DNA of 64,000 nucleotides from positions 4,340,001 to 4,404,000 of the forward strand of contig CP121337.1 in NCBI GenBank assembly GCA_043554545.1, given 5' to 3'. The position numbers were made by a program, and so were the translations under genes. The notes under the pieces are model-generated. The model ran no database searches, was not told the DNA's origin, and worked only from the letters and a program-made list of their open reading frames with translations. The stretch is from UBA7330 sp043554545 (lineage in GTDB: Bacteria; Bacteroidota; Bacteroidia; Cytophagales; Cyclobacteriaceae). Of the stretch, positions 55,871 through 64,000 are shown piece after piece; the stretch's first letter is position 1; each line of letters opens with the position of its first letter.

Positions 55871-57997
55871 TTAAGGTGATACTAGGGGAAAGATATTATT
55901 TTTTGTGCTAATATCTCCTGTCATTTGATCCGGATCCAATTCCAGACCAATGACCTTTTTCTCTTTCACAAATATTTTAGTCGCTTGATTTTCATTTAAT
56001 CTCCATACTTCCGCAGGAATTATTTCTTTTTCAGTAGTCATATCTGCATACTTCCATTCTAGTACTAACGGACTTACCAGACCACCAATATTTTCAAAGG
56101 TTACTTCATAAAAATTAACACTTGCCATTATAGATTTATAAGCTTCATCATCCAGACGATCTCTGAACTCTGCATAATAGGGAGATTTATAGTTCACTGG
56201 ATATGGGCTGTCATTTATTTCATTCAGATCCATTGAAATACCTATAGGATCTTTATCCGAAAGCTTGAAACACTTGATCGATTTTATAGAAACATCTACA
56301 TGATCAGTAGAATAAAACCATGCTCTCCAAAACCAATCTAAATCTACAGCTGATGCATCTTCCATGATTCTAAAAAAGTCAGCATAGGTCGGATGCTTAA
56401 ACTTCCAGGTGTTTGCATAAGTTTTAAGGGCCTTATCAAATAATTCTGGTCCCATAACCAGGTTTCTTAGAATATTGAAGGCTGTTGCAGGTCTTAAATA
56501 AGAATTGCCGTAGTTGCTAATGTGTTGTTCGGGATCGGACATAATGGGTCTGAAATCTCCATAGGTTCCATCCATATATGGAATCACTTTTGCAGATGGC
56601 CCTCTTCTGGAAGGATATCCCCACGTCCAGTCTTGCTCGATAAGATATTGTAAATACGAAATGATCCCTTCATCCATCCAATACAACGCTCGCTCGTCTG
56701 AATTAACTATTAAAGGGAAATAGTTGTGAGCTACCTCATGTATGATCACACTCGTCATAGCATTTAGATCTCGATCACTTACTTTTTCATTTTCAACAGG
56801 ACGTCCGTAGCTAAAATTAATCATCGGATATTCCATCCCTAGCGAGGCAGTGTTCACAGAGATGGCCACAGGATAAGGATATTCAAAAAGATAGTTAGAT
56901 AAAAATTTGAGCGTATGAGCACTTACTTTGGTTGCGTTATTCTTCCACAGCTGATTGGACTCTTTGGTATAAAGAGACATCGCCAAAATATCTTTTTCTC
57001 CTACATCTACTGCCATTGCATCCCAAACAAATTTTCTGGATGCGACAAAAGCAAAATCCCGTACATTATTGGCGTCAAAGTGCCATCGCTTTACTTTCCC
57101 ACTTCTGGAAGGTTCATTTCGTTTGGCTTCTGCTGCTGTTACAATAAGCACTGGTTTGTCATAGGTGGATTTTGACTTTTCTAACCTGTCCAGCTGAGAC
57201 TTAGTCAATACCTCCGCGGTATTAACCAGCGTTCCTGTTGCCGCAACAATCATATCTTCAGGGACCGTAATGTCTACCTGGAAATCTCCAAAATTAGTTG
57301 AAAATTCGCTTTCTCCTAAAAACTGCTTGTTTTGCCATCCCTGATAATCAGAATAAACAGCCATACGGGGATAGAATTGAGCAATCGTATATAAGTAATT
57401 GTCATCCTCAGGAAAATACTCGTATCCTGACCTTCCTGATCCGATCAACCTGTTATTAATTTTATAATTCCAGCCTACCCAAACGACAACACTTTGCCCT
57501 GGCTGTAGCGGCTTAGGCAAATCCACTCGCATCATGGTTTTGTTTATCACATAATCTAATGGTGCGCCTGAACCTGACCTTACCCATTCTATTTTATATC
57601 CATCAACCTCGGTATCAAGTTTTCTAATTAATTGGAAATCAAGCGGTGAAAGATGCTTAGCCATCTTCCCTGTACGGGTGGTCCTGCTATCAGCAATTTC
57701 ATTTCTCAAATTTTGATCCAGTTGCAGCCATAGGTAAGGAAGCTGGTGAGGAGAGTTATTAGTATAGGTAATACCAGCTTGCCCACTAATCTCCTGATTG
57801 ACATCATCTAAAGTGACCTGAATTTTATAATCTGCCTTTTGCTGCCAGTAATTCTGACCTGGCATACCTGAAGCTGTACGATATTCATTTGGAGTTGGCA
57901 AAACGGGACCCAACTGCTCAAACTTCCCTTCCCAATCTGACTGTGCAAATACTGTGTTGGCACCTGCCAGAAACCATATAATCCAAATCCTCTTCAT
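55871..57997 (-). CDS. M1-family metallopeptidase
   Basis: A 708-residue exported peptidase (signal peptide cleavage near VFAQ, residue 19). The zinc motif is HEVAHNYFP with a third ligand Glu 18 residues later (MDEGI), and the aminopeptidase substrate motif is SLGMEYP in place of GxMEN. The N-terminal beta domain spans about residues 50-260. The C-terminal domain of classical M1 enzymes is short here. It probably trims peptides in the periplasm and leads the two lipoprotein-like genes. Confidence 0.9.
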   Translation of the reverse strand: MKRIWIIWFLAGANTVFAQSDWEGKFEQLGPVLPTPNEYRTASGMPGQNYWQQKADYKIQVTLDDVNQEISGQAGITYTNNSPHQLPYLWLQLDQNLRNEIADSRTTRTGKMAKHLSPLDFQLIRKLDTEVDGYKIEWVRSGSGAPLDYVINKTMMRVDLPKPLQPGQSVVVWVGWNYKINNRLIGSGRSGYEYFPEDDNYLYTIAQFYPRMAVYSDYQGWQNKQFLGESEFSTNFGDFQVDITVPEDMIVAATGTLVNTAEVLTKSQLDRLEKSKSTYDKPVLIVTAAEAKRNEPSRSGKVKRWHFDANNVRDFAFVASRKFVWDAMAVDVGEKDILAMSLYTKESNQLWKNNATKVSAHTLKFLSNYLFEYPYPVAISVNTASLGMEYPMINFSYGRPVENEKVSDRDLNAMTSVIIHEVAHNYFPLIVNSDERALYWMDEGIISYLQYLIEQDWTWGYPSRRGPSAKVIPYMDGTYGDFRPIMSDPEQHISNYGNSYLRPATAFNILRNLVMGPELFDKALKTYANTWKFKHPTYADFFRIMEDASAVDLDWFWRAWFYSTDHVDVSIKSIKCFKLSDKDPIGISMDLNEINDSPYPVNYKSPYYAEFRDRLDDEAYKSIMASVNFYEVTFENIGGLVSPLVLEWKYADMTTEKEIIPAEVWRLNENQATKIFVKEKKVIGLELDPDQMTGDISTKNNIFPLVSP

Positions 57998-58031
57998 TTT
58001 ATCTTTTTATGACTTAATCAACTGATTTTGA

Positions 58032-58039
58032 CAAAGTTA
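58032..58039 (-). promoter_or_regulatory. Candidate -7 box for the M1 peptidase gene
   Basis: On the minus strand this reads TAACTTTG, a full TAnnTTTG match, about 35 bases upstream of the M1 start. No clear TTG lies at the -33 distance. It indicates that the M1 unit can be transcribed apart from the genes upstream. Confidence 0.4.
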
Positions 58040-58061
58040 ATGTGCGATGAGATATTCCTCT

Positions 58062-58622
58062 CTACCTCAAATTAAATTCCTTATATAAACACCAGGCTAA
58101 ACCTGAATGTTTCATGAGAAAAAAAGAATTGGCTTTCCAATGAAAGTAAATTTCTTTGTCTTTATAGTCATTCCAGGCTTGCACAAAGTGTATGGGTCTT
58201 AAATCTCTAAATGCAAGCGTCAAATGAGGGTGAAATGCCTGACCCCGATATTCTTCCTTAACAACTTTGAGGTGACGTCGTACTTTCACCCCTACTTCCT
58301 TCTGAAATATCTTAAGCTCCTCGGTCAAATTAACATTGACATAGAGCACCCTTGGAGGAAAGGCACCAAATCCATTTTGATCCATTTCAAGTGCCTTGTT
58401 AAAATTTAGCTTATCTAAAGTATTTAAAATCTCCACTTCCTTTGACTCCCTAAACCTGAATGGCATATGAAGAGTTACATGAGGAGGCGACTGCAGGGCA
58501 GCTTTTGTCTGATACTTTTCTGAAATCTGGGCTTTTAGTTGATTTAATTCACTAAAAACAGGTTCTGGCGGAACCAATGCAATAAAATAGCGTGCCAGTT
58601 CAGCTTTATTACTCACGTCCAA
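58062..58622 (-). CDS. 2'-5' RNA ligase / 2H phosphodiesterase-like protein
   Basis: A 186-residue protein with the two HxT motifs of the 2H phosphoesterase superfamily: PPHVTLHMPF (about residues 46-55) and HPHLTLAF (about 132-139). Such enzymes act on 2',3'-cyclic or 2'-5'-linked RNA ends; the natural substrate in bacteria is usually unknown. It starts 7 bases after the DUF4301 gene, so the two are cotranscribed. Confidence 0.85.
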   Translation of the reverse strand: MDVSNKAELARYFIALVPPEPVFSELNQLKAQISEKYQTKAALQSPPHVTLHMPFRFRESKEVEILNTLDKLNFNKALEMDQNGFGAFPPRVLYVNVNLTEELKIFQKEVGVKVRRHLKVVKEEYRGQAFHPHLTLAFRDLRPIHFVQAWNDYKDKEIYFHWKANSFFLMKHSGLAWCLYKEFNLR

Positions 58623-58629
58623 ACCTGAA

Positions 58630-60180
58630 CTATGCGGGCTGATGTTCCTTCTTCAGTAAATCATTGACTGATTTCACCGGATTGAAAGTGATTGAAGGTA
58701 CTGCTACAAATATTGTATTCCAGTCTGACATACTACCATTCCATAAGCCTGGTAACTCTTGTGCTTTTAAGTCCTTACCATCTTTGGACTTTTTTGAGAT
58801 AAATCCAGCACTTAAATCCCGGTGTTTCATTAAATCGAATTTCTTTCCTTCTACATCTTTAAGAAAAGCAACGACGTCAACAGGGTTAAAATGTGTAACT
58901 CTTTCGAAAACTTCTTTTTGCTTTGCGTCATCCAAATCCATTTGGGCAGTTTCAACTATTTGGAGAGACAATGAACCATCTTTGGCCTGCACCCAAAACG
59001 GACCTCCACCCGGATCCCCCTCACTTTGAACAACGCCACAAACTCTGAAAGGCCGATTCAATTTATCTTTCAAAAGCTCAATTTTCTCAGCATCAGCGAG
59101 CGCTTCAAAATTATTTGCAGGCTGATATCCCAATCGGTCAGTTAATAGCTGAAGTGCTTCATCAAGACCTGTATTGGCATTCAACTTTTCAATCGATTTC
59201 TCTATTTGTTCCCGATATTTAAGAAGGATTCCAGCAATCACCTTTTTAAATTTTATAGTCTCTGCTTTTAATCTGTCGGGGACTACGTTGTCAATATTTT
59301 TAATGAAAACCACGTCGGCATCTAAAGCATTTAAATTATCGAGGATTGCTCCATGGCCTGCAGGACGAAATAGCAAGGACCCATCTTCATTCCTAAATGG
59401 ATTATCATCCATATCCACTGCTATCGTATCTGTAGCTTGTTGCTGTATACTATAGGAAACCTCATATTTTACTTCAAAGTCTTTTTCATACTTTGATTTT
59501 ACTGATTCAATATGCGCTTGAAATTTTGGCAAATGTTCTGGAGATACAGTAAAATGCAGTTTTACAACCCCCTGGTTGTCTACAGCATAATGAGCCCCTT
59601 CATAAAGATGCTCTTCTGCGGGTGTTCTGGCATTATCAACGTACTGATGAAACTTTAAAAGACCTTTGGGTAGGTTGCCGTAACCAAGACCTTCCTCTGT
59701 AAGAAGTACCTCAATAATTGAGCGATAATCTCTCTTTAGCTGTGCCTCTTCTACTGTCATTCCCTTCAACTCCTCAAATTTAACTTTGAGATCATCATAA
59801 AAGGCAAAATCCTGTAACCGTTTGAAAAAATTGAATACAGAACCTGAACTTTGATCTGCCTGCAGTTTTTCATAATCTTCTTCACTGCCTGTATAATCAT
59901 TCAGGAAGGCAAAAAGGGATTTAAACATCCTGGTGGCTGCCCCAGAAGCTGGAACAAATTTCAATATTTTAAAATCTTGTCTATTATCTGAATAGAATTT
60001 TCCCAATTCCTCTGCCTCATCATCTTTTACTACAAGCAGACCATTACCTTCTAATGCAGCGTCTATCAATATTGAAGGAGGAAATCCAGATTTAAAGTGT
60101 GAGAGTTGCTCATTAATATCTGATATAGCTACTCCGTGTTTTTTTATCTGATGATTATCTTTTTCTGAAAACATTGTCAT
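58630..60180 (-). CDS. DUF4301-family protein
   Basis: A 516-residue cytoplasmic protein of the DUF4301 family found widely in Bacteroidota. The N-terminal third has FVPASGAATRMFKSLFAFL, similar to a nucleotidyltransferase-type loop, and the middle has LFRPAGHGAILDNLNALDAD and VVFIKNIDNVVPD, which resemble sugar-nucleotide pyrophosphorylase folds. CGVVQSEGDPGGGPFWV is another strongly conserved segment. Substrate unknown. It leads the ligase-like gene. Confidence 0.85.
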   Translation of the reverse strand: MTMFSEKDNHQIKKHGVAISDINEQLSHFKSGFPPSILIDAALEGNGLLVVKDDEAEELGKFYSDNRQDFKILKFVPASGAATRMFKSLFAFLNDYTGSEEDYEKLQADQSSGSVFNFFKRLQDFAFYDDLKVKFEELKGMTVEEAQLKRDYRSIIEVLLTEEGLGYGNLPKGLLKFHQYVDNARTPAEEHLYEGAHYAVDNQGVVKLHFTVSPEHLPKFQAHIESVKSKYEKDFEVKYEVSYSIQQQATDTIAVDMDDNPFRNEDGSLLFRPAGHGAILDNLNALDADVVFIKNIDNVVPDRLKAETIKFKKVIAGILLKYREQIEKSIEKLNANTGLDEALQLLTDRLGYQPANNFEALADAEKIELLKDKLNRPFRVCGVVQSEGDPGGGPFWVQAKDGSLSLQIVETAQMDLDDAKQKEVFERVTHFNPVDVVAFLKDVEGKKFDLMKHRDLSAGFISKKSKDGKDLKAQELPGLWNGSMSDWNTIFVAVPSITFNPVKSVNDLLKKEHQPA

Positions 60181-60278
60181 TTAATTTATCCTGAAATATA
60201 TAAATTATGAATTATTTCTGAACCAGAATCAATAGTAGTAATTTAAATAGTTCATAATCTTAACCAAACTTAAATAAG

Positions 60279-60737
60279 ATGGCATCTGAATACTCAAAGT
60301 TATCACCAACCTTTTATGGTATTACTATGGTTCCTGAAGAATCATGGAAAGAATATGGATACGCACTGTTAAAGATTGCTGGGTCTGATGGTTTGGTGTC
60401 CGATCCTGAAATGGAATGGTTAACCGTAGATTTAGCAGAGCATGTTGGCATAGATGATGAAATTGTAAATAATTGGTTGAAGTTTGATCATCAGAAATCA
60501 GACCTAAGTAAAATATTTAACTCATTCAACAAAAAGTCCATCGCCAGTTTCAATAAAGTATTAATCTACGACGCTATCAGAATGAGTTGGGCAGATGATG
60601 AATACGCATTGGAAGAAAGACAGCAAGTAGCAGAGGCTGCAAGAATATTAGGGATAGATTCGGATCAATTGCTAGGAATTGAATCCCTTGTCGAATTAGA
60701 GAGAGTCACTAATAAGTTGAGACAAAACCTTCTGTGA
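60279..60737 (+). CDS. TerB-like helical protein
   Basis: A 152-residue soluble helical protein with the acidic pattern of the TerB/DjlA N-terminal fold: ALLKIAGSDGLVSDPEMEWL (about residues 30-49) and MSWADDEYALEERQQVAEAA (about 105-124), each with a metal-binding-type D-G/D-x-x-E core. Its role is unknown; TerB-type domains are linked to metal sensing and membrane stress. It stands alone before the mfd leader region. Confidence 0.65.
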   Translation: MASEYSKLSPTFYGITMVPEESWKEYGYALLKIAGSDGLVSDPEMEWLTVDLAEHVGIDDEIVNNWLKFDHQKSDLSKIFNSFNKKSIASFNKVLIYDAIRMSWADDEYALEERQQVAEAARILGIDSDQLLGIESLVELERVTNKLRQNLL

Positions 60738-60768
60738 TTATTTCTTTCCCATCTTTTTAAAATAAAAA

Positions 60769-60796
60769 AGGCGCCCTCTTAAAAAGAAGGACGCCT
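60769..60796 (-). terminator. Hairpin with T-tract on the minus strand
   Basis: AGGCG at 60769-60773 pairs with CGCCT at 60792-60796, and the inner CCTCTT/AAGAAGG arms pair imperfectly around an A-rich loop. On the minus strand the hairpin is followed by TTTTTTATTTT, the layout of an intrinsic terminator. On the plus strand the following bases are not T-rich. It may still end the TerB-like transcript, or terminate antisense transcription. Confidence 0.5.
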
Positions 60797-60942
60797 ATCA
60801 CCAACCTAACCTAAAAAAAATCTTAATTGCAACAATGTTGCTTTTCCTAATAACGTTCGTTTACCCAATAAAGTTTCTAATCAAAAATTAAATCATTCCT
60901 TAGGTAATTTTCTCTAATTCTAAGACGAATTTGAAACAATAA

Positions 60943-60965
60943 TATTGTGAATTGGGTTCACAATA
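60943..60965. promoter_or_regulatory. Inverted repeat in the mfd leader
   Basis: Two perfect 9-base arms, TATTGTGAA and TTCACAATA, are separated by TTGGG. It lies about 50 bases before the mfd start, where it could be an operator or an RNA hairpin. No binding protein can be named from sequence. Confidence 0.45.
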
Positions 60966-61015
60966 AGTTTTTCAAGCAACATATTAAGTTAGTTTTGCCT
61001 CATTAATACGCAGTG

Positions 61016-64000
61016 GTGGATCTCAAAGAATTAAAAGAAAAGTATTTAAACAGCCCGCTGGTAATATCTGGTAAGGAGGCATTATCTAAAAATGAAGCAA
61101 TCTCATTAAAAGGTCTGGCAGGAAGCGCAGACAGTTTGATTGCATATTCGCTATTTACATCGATGGATCCAATCCATTTAATTGTAATGCACGACAGAGA
61201 AGAAGCCGGTTACTTCCACAATGACCTGAAAAATTTTCTTTCAGAGCAATCGCTTTATCTGTTCCCAAGTTCTTATAAGAAACCCTACCAATTCGAAGAA
61301 ACAGAAAATGCCAATGTACTGCAAAGGGCTGAGGTACTCAATCGAATTAATTCTGAAGGAAATAAAATTGTAATTGTAACCTATCCGGACGCACTCTACG
61401 AAAAGGTGATTAATAAAAGAACGCTCGTAGAAAATACAATGACTGCTAAAGTAGGTGACAAACTGGATGTTGATTTCATCACCGAATTCCTAAATGAATA
61501 TGGATTTGAAAAAAATGACTTTGTTTATGAAGCAGGTCAGTTTGCGGTAAGAGGTGGAATCATTGATATTTTCTCGTTTGCAGACAATTATCCATTCAGG
61601 ATCGAACTATTTGGAGATGAAATAGAATCCATTCGTCTGTTTGATCCGGAAAGTCAAATGTCCAATCAGGCGGTCAAGACCATTCAAATTATCCCAAACG
61701 TTCAGGAAAAATTGATTCAGGAAAACAGACAGTCCTTTTTTGAGTTTCTCCCCGATGACTCCGTCATCTGGTTCAAAGACTTCAGGGAAACGACGGATCT
61801 GATAGAAAAGGGATTTCAAAAAGCCAAAGAGTCATTTGATGAGATTATGAGGATCTCTGGAAATACACAAGTTATCTTAAAGCCAGAAGATCTATTTGAT
61901 AATGAAAAAGCTTTTCTGCATTTACTAAAAAGCTTCAAAAAAATTGAATTTGGAAAACGTTTCTACATCGACCATGCGGTAAACATTGATTTCAACGTTA
62001 AGCCTCAGCCCACTTTTCACAAAAAGTTTGATATACTAGGAGAAGACTTATTGGTCCATCAGTCTAACTTTTACAAAAAATTTATCTCCTCTGAGTCTGG
62101 CAAACAAATCAACAGGTTAGAGACAATCTTTCATGAAATAAATCCTGACATTGAATTTACTGGTTTAATCGCAGGATTAAGAGAAGGGTTTGTTGATCAC
62201 TCACATGAACTCATTTGTTATACCGATCACCAAATTTTTGACCGATTTCATAAAGTTGTCTCCAAAGAAAAATTTAGTAAATCAAAGTCATTAACACTAA
62301 AAGAATTAAAAACATTACAGCCGGGAGATTATGTAGTACATGTGGACTATGGAATTGGCAGGTTTGTTGGGATGGAAACTGTTGACAATAATGGTCATAA
62401 GCAAGAAGCACTTCGGGTGATTTATAAAGATGACGATTTACTATATGTAAGTATCCATTCCCTGCACAAAATCTCCAGGTATTCAGGAAAAGAGGGCGCG
62501 CCTCCAACAATAAGCAGGCTTGGATCGCCTGAATGGGAAAACAAAAAAAAGCGGGTTAAAAGCAAAATAAAGGATATCGCTAAAGACTTGATACAACTCT
62601 ATGCCAAAAGAAAGGCTGCCCCGGGATTTGCTTTTGAACAAGACAATTACCTACAGGCAGAATTAGAGTCTTCATTTCTTTATCAGGACACACCGGACCA
62701 GGCACTTGCAACTGTCGATGTAAAAAAAGACATGGAACAGCCTCATCCTATGGACCGACTGGTTTGCGGCGATGTGGGTTTTGGAAAAACAGAAGTTGCC
62801 ATAAGAGCAGCTTTCAAGTCTGTTTTGAGTGGTAAGCAAGTCGCTGTACTGGTTCCAACAACGATACTTGCCTTGCAACATTACCGAACTTTCTCAGAAC
62901 GTTTCTCTGAGTTTCCAGTAACCATTGATTATATCAACCGCTTCAAGACAACAAAAGACATAAGTGAGATTAAAAAGAAGATCAAAGAGGGGAAAATCGA
63001 CATTCTGATTGGTACGCATCGAGTAGTAAGCAAGGATATTGATTTTAAGGACCTTGGCCTTATGATTATTGATGAAGAGCAAAAATTTGGAGTAAAAGTA
63101 AAAGAGAAACTGAAAGAATTGCGGGTAAACGTAGATGCGTTAACATTAACTGCAACTCCCATCCCTCGAACTTTACACTTTTCTTTGCTGGGAGCCCGGG
63201 ATCTATCCATAATATCTACGCCTCCACCTAATAGAAGGGGAGTGACTACCGAAATCTGTGAATTCAGTGATGAAGTTATCAGAGATTCTATCAGCCACGA
63301 ACTCAGACGAGGTGGTCAGGTTTTCTTTGTTCACAACAGAGTAAATGACATAGAGAAAATTGCTAACATCGTTTTAAAGTTGGTGCCAGATGCTTCCATA
63401 GGCATTGCACATGGTCAAATGGATGGTAAGCAACTAGAAAAAGTAATGCTCAAGTTTATTAATGGGGAGTATGATGTACTGGTTTCTACCAACATCATTG
63501 AATCTGGTCTGGACATACCCAACGCAAATACCATTATTATCAATTCCGCTCATGCATTTGGATTGTCTGACCTTCATCAAATGCGTGGCAGAGTGGGGCG
63601 ATCAAATACAAAAGCTTATTGCTATTTATTAACACCTCCTGCATCGTCACTTTCTTCAGATGCCAGAAAACGATTGAATACACTTGAAGAGTTTTCAGAA
63701 CTTGGGGATGGGTTTAAGGTTGCGATGCGAGACCTGGATATTCGAGGGGCAGGAAATCTACTTGGATCTGAACAAAGCGGTTTTATCAACGACATTGGTT
63801 TCGAAATGTATCATAAAATTATCGATGAGGCAGTAAACGAGCTAAAGGAAAATGAATTCAAAAGTTTGTTTGAGGAAGAGATGCTTAAAAGCGAAGAGCT
63901 GGAAAAGATGGTGGATGATTGCGTGATAGAAACAGACCTTGAACTAATTATTCCAGAAACCTACGTCTCCAATATTTCAGAAAGACTGTCACTATATTCT
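61016..64000 (+). CDS. mfd: Transcription-repair coupling factor Mfd (cut by window end)
   Basis: Mfd removes RNA polymerase stalled at DNA damage and recruits UvrA. The frame is open from GTG at 61016 (or GTG at 61013) to the end, 995 codons so far; TAA at 61004-61006 closes it upstream. Seen in order: UvrB-like N-terminal modules (FAVRGGIIDIFSF, about residues 180-192), the polymerase-interacting domain (GDYVVHVDYGIGRFVGM, about 438-454), and the translocase motor with Walker A GDVGFGKTE (about 585), DEEQKFGVK, TATPIPRTLHFSLLG, STNIIESGLDIPNAN and MRGRVGRS. The C-terminal UvrA-contact domain has just begun. RecG shares this motor type. Confidence 0.96.
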   Translation, partial: MDLKELKEKYLNSPLVISGKEALSKNEAISLKGLAGSADSLIAYSLFTSMDPIHLIVMHDREEAGYFHNDLKNFLSEQSLYLFPSSYKKPYQFEETENANVLQRAEVLNRINSEGNKIVIVTYPDALYEKVINKRTLVENTMTAKVGDKLDVDFITEFLNEYGFEKNDFVYEAGQFAVRGGIIDIFSFADNYPFRIELFGDEIESIRLFDPESQMSNQAVKTIQIIPNVQEKLIQENRQSFFEFLPDDSVIWFKDFRETTDLIEKGFQKAKESFDEIMRISGNTQVILKPEDLFDNEKAFLHLLKSFKKIEFGKRFYIDHAVNIDFNVKPQPTFHKKFDILGEDLLVHQSNFYKKFISSESGKQINRLETIFHEINPDIEFTGLIAGLREGFVDHSHELICYTDHQIFDRFHKVVSKEKFSKSKSLTLKELKTLQPGDYVVHVDYGIGRFVGMETVDNNGHKQEALRVIYKDDDLLYVSIHSLHKISRYSGKEGAPPTISRLGSPEWENKKKRVKSKIKDIAKDLIQLYAKRKAAPGFAFEQDNYLQAELESSFLYQDTPDQALATVDVKKDMEQPHPMDRLVCGDVGFGKTEVAIRAAFKSVLSGKQVAVLVPTTILALQHYRTFSERFSEFPVTIDYINRFKTTKDISEIKKKIKEGKIDILIGTHRVVSKDIDFKDLGLMIIDEEQKFGVKVKEKLKELRVNVDALTLTATPIPRTLHFSLLGARDLSIISTPPPNRRGVTTEICEFSDEVIRDSISHELRRGGQVFFVHNRVNDIEKIANIVLKLVPDASIGIAHGQMDGKQLEKVMLKFINGEYDVLVSTNIIESGLDIPNANTIIINSAHAFGLSDLHQMRGRVGRSNTKAYCYLLTPPASSLSSDARKRLNTLEEFSELGDGFKVAMRDLDIRGAGNLLGSEQSGFINDIGFEMYHKIIDEAVNELKENEFKSLFEEEMLKSEELEKMVDDCVIETDLELIIPETYVSNISERLSLYS

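Overview
The window reads as an ordinary, gene-dense stretch of chromosome from a gliding member of the Bacteroidota, most likely a marine-type cytophagalean (order Cytophagales). The evidence is a low-GC sequence, promoter boxes of the Bacteroidota TAnnTTTG type, the gliding genes gldB, gldD and gldE, a PorT-type outer-membrane protein, DUF4301 and GlmU-like proteins typical of the phylum, a 29-codon AURKAIP1/COX24 ribosomal-protein gene, and many lipoproteins. The genus is an inference. I see no rRNA, tRNA, insertion sequence, prophage or CRISPR array.

Layout. 1-2.9 kb: a tight plus-strand operon with the end of a GlmU-like nucleotidyltransferase, holB, a RimK-associated retropepsin-like protease, an internally deleted rimK remnant and hemC. 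2.9-9 kb: a lipoprotein peptidyl-prolyl isomerase, an FNR-like reductase, an NHL propeller protein, a large AsmA protein and a small lipoprotein. 9.1-26.7 kb: mostly minus strand, with two OmpA-type envelope proteins, an M23 peptidase, a DsbD-like thiol reductase, an M20 dipeptidase, a 1630-residue exported protein of unknown function, then prmA, tpiA and uvrA. 26.9-28.4 kb: an ECF sigma factor, a tiny partner protein and nth. 28.4-37.8 kb, minus strand: an amidohydrolase with an SMP-30 lactonase, a CHASE2 protein behind an M16 peptidase, a membrane MutS-like ATPase and a five-bladed-propeller glycosidase-like lipoprotein. 38-41.7 kb: a DUF2911 protein and a PSD1-type cytochrome protein flanked by a decayed sulfatase and a second, uncertain relic. 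41.7-47.3 kb: a glycosyltransferase, gldB, a PorT-like protein, ribonuclease G, the COX24 gene, a TPR protein and an HU protein. 47.4-53.5 kb, plus strand: mutY, ssb, gldE, gldD, recG and an unknown gene. 53.5-60.2 kb, minus strand: an Hsp20-like protein, DUF427, two exported proteins, an M1 peptidase, a 2'-5' RNA ligase-like protein and DUF4301. 60.3-64 kb: a TerB-like protein and mfd, which runs off the window.

Themes. DNA repair and replication genes are dense (holB, uvrA, nth, mutY, ssb, recG, mfd, and a MutS-like ATPase). A second theme is cell envelope and gliding. The most unusual points are gene-decay events: a rimK reduced in frame to its two ends while its protease partner stays intact; a sulfatase relic beside an intact PSD1 cytochrome gene; and a mutY with no ATG, GTG or TTG start and a shortened iron-sulfur loop. 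I found no clear new defence or mobile system. The best candidates for new biology are the rimK remnant, the 1630-residue protein with its Trp-Gly repeat, the M16/CHASE2 pair and the ECF sigma factor with its soluble mini-partner.
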